A stretch of DNA of 64,000 nt, from the NCBI RefSeq assembly GCF_005519465.1, contig NZ_CP027858.1:6187001-6251000 (forward strand), read 5' to 3'. Positions 60,595 to 64,000 of the stretch are shown here, piece after piece (within the stretch, counting starts at the first letter, position 1; every line of letters starts with the position of its first letter). The translations under genes and the position numbers were made by a program. The notes beneath the pieces were generated by a model. That model was not told the origin of the DNA. It was given only the letters and a program-made list of their open reading frames with translations, and did no database searches. Source of the stretch: Streptomyces clavuligerus. GTDB lineage: Bacteria > Actinomycetota > Actinomycetes > Streptomycetales > Streptomycetaceae.

Positions 60595-61776
60595 TCAGCC
60601 GCGCAGCGGCCCCGCCAGCCGTCCCAGCACCCCCGCGACCAGGGCGGTCTGCGCGGCCACGGTGTCCGGATAGACGAACTCGCCCTGGGCGTGGGCGCCG
60701 TCGCCGACCGCGCCCATGCCGCACAGGACGGGCAGACCGAGGGCGGCGACGAAGTTGGCGTCGCTGGCGCCGCCGACGGCGGCGTCCGGCAGATGGCCGC
60801 GGCCCTGCTCGCGGGCGACCTCGCGGACGAGGTCGAGCAGTCCGGCCGAGGCGGTGCCGAGGGTCATCGGCGGGCGGTTCCAGGCGTGCTCGATCTCGAT
60901 GCGGACACGCGGGTCGCTGACCCTGATCGCGTCCATCTCCTCGTCCACCCGGGCCTGTTCGGCCATGTCGCTGATGCGGATGTCGATACTGGCGGTGGCC
61001 CGCCCCGCGACGACGTTGGTGGCCGATCCGCCCCTGACGAGCCCGGTGTTGACCGTGGTGCCCCGGTCGGGGGCGGCGACGGCCGCGGCGGCGAGCACGA
61101 ACTCGGACAGCGCGGTGATCGCGCTCGCCCCGTCCTGCGGCGCGAGCCCCGCGTGCGCCTCGACGCCGATGGCTGTGACCTGGAAGATGCCCGAGCCCTT
61201 GCGGGCGGTCTTGACCGCACCCCGCGCGGACGGCTCCAGCACCAGCGTGGCGTCGACGCCCCGCGCGACCTCCTCGATCACCGGCCGTGAGGACAGGGAG
61301 CCGATCTCCTCGTCACCGTTGAAGAGGAAGGTCACCGTCGGCACGGGCCCGCCGCTCTCCCGGGCCAGCCGCAGCGCCCAGATGCCCTGGGCCAGACCGG
61401 CCTTCATATCGAAGACCCCCGGCCCGCTGATCCGCTCCCGGCCGTCGTCGGACGTCCCCGGCTGCTCCCATCCGGCGAGGGTTCCCGTCGGCCAGACGGT
61501 GTCGTAGTGGCCGATGAGCCCGATATGTCCGGGCCCGGTGCCGGTGTAGGTGAGGACGAGGGTGTCACCGCACGCACCGCCGGGGTGGCGCCGCTCGTGG
61601 TCCGGCCGGCCGAGCCGGTGGACGGTCAGCTCGCGCAGGAAGTCCAGCCCCGCCGCGAGCCGGGGCAGGTCGTAGCTGCTGGTCTCGTGGTCGACCAGGC
61701 GCAGGATGTCGGCCACGGTCTCCGGTGACACCTCGTGGGCGCGGGCGGTGAGTGCGGCTGCGGGCGATGCGGTCAT
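60595..61776 (-). CDS. M20-family glutamate carboxypeptidase (CPG2-like)
   Basis: A 393-residue cytoplasmic zinc peptidase. Zinc and catalytic motifs of the M20 family: IGHYDTVWPTG (His-x-Asp), GPGVFDMKAG (bridging Asp), FNGDEEIGS (catalytic Glu pair), LVLEPSARG, and GGASDANFVA near the end; the dimerisation domain has VEAHAGLAPQDG. The HYDTVWPTG form is typical of carboxypeptidase G2, which releases glutamate from folates and p-aminobenzoyl-glutamate. It is encoded 54 bp behind an AbgT transporter, which fits import followed by hydrolysis. Confidence 0.9.
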   Translation of the reverse strand: MTASPAAALTARAHEVSPETVADILRLVDHETSSYDLPRLAAGLDFLRELTVHRLGRPDHERRHPGGACGDTLVLTYTGTGPGHIGLIGHYDTVWPTGTLAGWEQPGTSDDGRERISGPGVFDMKAGLAQGIWALRLARESGGPVPTVTFLFNGDEEIGSLSSRPVIEEVARGVDATLVLEPSARGAVKTARKGSGIFQVTAIGVEAHAGLAPQDGASAITALSEFVLAAAAVAAPDRGTTVNTGLVRGGSATNVVAGRATASIDIRISDMAEQARVDEEMDAIRVSDPRVRIEIEHAWNRPPMTLGTASAGLLDLVREVAREQGRGHLPDAAVGGASDANFVAALGLPVLCGMGAVGDGAHAQGEFVYPDTVAAQTALVAGVLGRLAGPLRG

Positions 61777-61801
61777 GATCTGCTTTCTCGTACGGGGGCA
61801 G

Positions 61802-61825
61802 GGACGGGTACGGGTACGGGTACGG
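61802..61825. repeat. GGTACG microsatellite between transporter and peptidase genes
   Basis: Roughly three to four copies of a 6-bp ACGGGT unit in the 54-bp spacer, about 25-50 bases upstream of the M20 start. Copy changes would alter spacing between the two coding regions. Confidence 0.6.
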
Positions 61826-61830
61826 AAGGG

Positions 61831-63384
61831 TCAGTTGATGCCGAAGGGGATGCCGAGCAGGTACCAGACCACGAAGAACGCCATCCAGGCGACCCACACC
61901 ACGGCGGCGATCGGGATCGTGAACGAGGCGAGGGTGCCGATCCCGGCGGACTTGCGGTACTGCTGGATGAAGCCCAGGGCCATCACGAAGTACGGACTCA
62001 TCGGCGTGACACAGTTGGTGACGGAGTCGGCGACACGGTAGACGGCCTGGGTGGTCTCGGGCTCGATGCCGATGAGCATCAGCATGGGCACGAGCACCGG
62101 CGCGGCCAGCGCCCACAGCGCCGATCCGCTGGTGATGACGAGATTCATGAACGTGATCAGCACCGCGATGCCGACCAGCACGGTCCACCCCTCCATGTCC
62201 AGGGCGCGCAGTGTCTCGGCGCCCTTCACGGCGAGGATGTCGCCGATGTTCGTCCATTTGAAGTAGGCGAGGAACTGGGAGATCGCGAAGAACAGGACGA
62301 GGATCGGCGCCATCGACCGGGTGCCGTCGACCATCGCGTCGATGATGTCGCGGGGAGCGGAGAAGGTGCCGGAGACCCGCCCGTAGACGGTGCCGAGCAC
62401 GGCGAAGAACAGCCCCAGGACGAGCGCCATCCCGCCGATCAGGGGGGAGTTGACGATGCCGCCGCCCTCGCCCCGCAGCGGGGAGGACGCGGGGACCATG
62501 GCCGCCACCAGGAATCCGACGAAGCCGAGGGCGCACAGCCCGGTCACGCGCAGCGCGCGGCTCTGCTCCTCGGTGACCTCGATGGCCTCCCGCTCCGCCG
62601 CGTCCGGCGCGCTGATCGGCTCGTCGGGCTCCAGGTCCGCACGGCGGACCAGGACCTTGTCGACGACGAGGGTGATCACCAGAGCCACCAGGACCGACGA
62701 TCCGACCCCGAAGAAGTAGTTGGACACGGGGGTGACGACGTACTCGGCGTCGATGGTGTGCGCGGCGGCGGTGGTGATGGACGACAGCAGGACATCGGTG
62801 GTGGTGAGCGACGGCGAGGCGTTGTAACCGGCGGAGATCGAGACATAGGCGACGATGCAGCCGAGCACCGGGCTGCGGCCCGCCGCGCGGAAGATCAGCG
62901 CGCCGATCGGGATGAGGGTGAAGTAGGCCGCGTCGCCCGCCACATGGCTGACCATGGCCGTCATCGACAGGGCGAAGGTGAGGTACTTGCCCGGCACCCG
63001 CGCGACCATGCGGCGCAGCAGCGCGGAGAACAGTCCGCTCTTCTCGGCGACGACGATGCCGAACATCACGGTGAGGATGGTGGCCAGCGGCGGGAAGGCC
63101 GCGAAGTTGTCGACGGCGCCCTCGACGGCCATGGTCAGGCCGTCCTTGCTGAGCAGGCTCTCCACCGTGATCGTCTTGTGGGTGCCGGGGTGCTCGGCGC
63201 TCACACCGGCCCACGCCAGCACGGCGCTGAGGACGGCGACGACCCCCGCCAGAATCCAGAACAGCCAGAACGGGTGGGGGAGCTTGTTGCCGACCTTCTC
63301 GATCGCCGCGAAGCCCCGGAACGCGGTGCGCAGGGCTCTCGACTGCGGCTCGGCGGGCGGAGTGGGGGCGGAGGTGACGCTCAT
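61831..63384 (-). CDS. AbgT-family p-aminobenzoyl-glutamate transporter
   Basis: A 517-residue membrane protein; ATG 63384 with AGAGG five bases upstream, preferred to the ATG six codons earlier. It has about ten to twelve hydrophobic helices. Family signatures: KLPHPFWLFWILAGVVAVLS, SHVAGDAAYFTLIPIGALIF, YNASPSLTTTDVLLSS, LVITSGSALWALAAPVLVPM and DSVTNCVTPMSPYFVMALGF. AbgT proteins import p-aminobenzoyl-glutamate; some members export sulphonamides. The downstream peptidase supports uptake and hydrolysis. The divergent Lrp gene is the likely regulator. Confidence 0.95.
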   Translation of the reverse strand: MSVTSAPTPPAEPQSRALRTAFRGFAAIEKVGNKLPHPFWLFWILAGVVAVLSAVLAWAGVSAEHPGTHKTITVESLLSKDGLTMAVEGAVDNFAAFPPLATILTVMFGIVVAEKSGLFSALLRRMVARVPGKYLTFALSMTAMVSHVAGDAAYFTLIPIGALIFRAAGRSPVLGCIVAYVSISAGYNASPSLTTTDVLLSSITTAAAHTIDAEYVVTPVSNYFFGVGSSVLVALVITLVVDKVLVRRADLEPDEPISAPDAAEREAIEVTEEQSRALRVTGLCALGFVGFLVAAMVPASSPLRGEGGGIVNSPLIGGMALVLGLFFAVLGTVYGRVSGTFSAPRDIIDAMVDGTRSMAPILVLFFAISQFLAYFKWTNIGDILAVKGAETLRALDMEGWTVLVGIAVLITFMNLVITSGSALWALAAPVLVPMLMLIGIEPETTQAVYRVADSVTNCVTPMSPYFVMALGFIQQYRKSAGIGTLASFTIPIAAVVWVAWMAFFVVWYLLGIPFGIN

Positions 63385-63499
63385 CGGTACCTCTTTGTGC
63401 AAGGGGAGGATGTTCCTGCGAACAATGGCACCTGAGTGGGAGATTCTCTAGACTTGGTAGATAACAGTGGGATTAATCAGCGGTCTAAGGTAGGGCACC
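63385..63499. promoter_or_regulatory. Divergent promoter region, AbgT/Lrp
   Basis: These 115 bp contain an AT-rich core (63444-63478) unusual for this genome, flanked by TAGAC (63449-63453) and GTCTA (63483-63487) in inverted orientation. This is a plausible Lrp/AsnC-type operator overlapping both promoters. Confidence 0.5.
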
Positions 63500-64000
63500 A
63501 TGACCCGCCCTCTCCTCGACGAGCTCGACCGGCGCCTCATCGGCGCGCTGCACCTGGCACCCCGGGGCACCTGGGACGACATCGGCGGAATCCTGGCCGC
63601 CGACGCCAGCACGCTCAAGCGCCGTTACGACCGGCTGCGCGAGGCCCGGATGGTCCGGGTGATCGGGCAGGCGGACTGGGGCATGCACTCCGCGGCGATG
63701 CCGGTCCATGTCCTCCTGGACATCACCGGCGAGAGCCCGCTCGCCGTCCTCCAGCGGCTCCGGGACCTGCCTCACCTCAGCCTGCTGGCGCAGATCTCCG
63801 GCGACTACCCCCTCTACGCCGTTGTCCACGCCCCCTCCGAGGCCGCCACCAGCCGGGCCGTCGACCGGATGTTCTCCGTCCCGGGCGTCCGCCGGGTCAA
63901 CGCCCTGCCCGCCCTCAGCACGCTGCGCCGGGGCATCAGCTGGGACCCGCAGTTCCTCACCGACGCCGAACGCGACGACCTGCTCCGGCTCGGCGGCGCC
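63500..64000 (+). CDS. Lrp/AsnC-family regulator, cut by right edge
   Basis: 167 codons are visible. An N-terminal HTH (LLDELDRRLIGALHLAPRGT, LAADASTLKRRYDRLREARM) is followed by the RAM/effector domain pattern (AAMPVHVLLDITGES, LRDLPHLSLLAQISGDYPLY, VPGVRRVNALPALST). The second domain continues past the window. AGG lies upstream of ATG 63500. It is divergent from the AbgT-M20 pair and probably controls it. Confidence 0.9.
   Translation, partial: MTRPLLDELDRRLIGALHLAPRGTWDDIGGILAADASTLKRRYDRLREARMVRVIGQADWGMHSAAMPVHVLLDITGESPLAVLQRLRDLPHLSLLAQISGDYPLYAVVHAPSEAATSRAVDRMFSVPGVRRVNALPALSTLRRGISWDPQFLTDAERDDLLRLGGA

Overview
The window looks like a Streptomyces chromosome, or that of a close actinomycete relative. 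The evidence is very high G+C with strong third-position bias, GTG/TTG starts, 4-bp ATGA/GTGA gene overlaps, DmdR1/IdeR-type iron boxes, an AfsR-like SARP regulator, and a Streptomyces-type ESX (type VII secretion) locus with giant WXG100-like proteins.

Region 1 (1-11.5 kb) is a defence island, cut by the left window edge. A caspase-like protease fused to an SF2 helicase reads leftward off the edge. Divergent from it is a tightly coupled operon: a tandem Cas4-like Fe-S PD-(D/E)XK protein, a zinc-ribbon PD-(D/E)XK REase, a DinG/XPD-like Fe-S helicase and a prokaryotic PIWI protein of the pPIWI-RE class. Each junction after the first gene is a start codon buried in the previous stop. The last three genes match the published pPIWI-RE three-gene island. 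The Cas4-like first gene and the caspase-helicase are, as far as I know, not part of that description. A SEFIR/TIR-like protein converges on the operon. A decayed IS5-type transposase (11.8-12.4 kb) follows and may mark the island edge.

Region 2 (12.4-27.3 kb) is iron acquisition. A double-length AraC regulator is divergent, across an iron box, from a seven-gene operon: siderophore-interacting flavin reductase, binding lipoprotein, two FecCD permeases, ATPase, and two fused permease-ATPase ABC proteins of IrtA/IrtB type. A small secreted I36-type protein comes next. A second uptake set then runs on the minus strand (lipoprotein, two permeases, ATPase) behind a near-consensus iron box, with a hairpin between the lipoprotein and the permeases.

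Region 3 (27.4-53.5 kb) is an ESX/type VII secretion locus: a beta-helix/double-AAA EccA-like protein, mycosin, EccC, EccD, EccB, two Esx proteins, a small helical protein, a 1076-residue WXG/coiled-coil protein, a YbaB-like protein, a WXG100-like small protein, a 2114-residue putative effector and a membrane-anchored ricin-lectin protein. No EccE was found. A SARP-type ATPase regulator follows.

Region 4 (56.7-64 kb) is mostly core: a DEAD-box RNA helicase and a cold-shock protein separated by an 18-bp perfect hairpin, an O-methyltransferase, and an AbgT transporter/M20 peptidase pair. Divergent from that pair is an Lrp/AsnC regulator that runs off the right edge.
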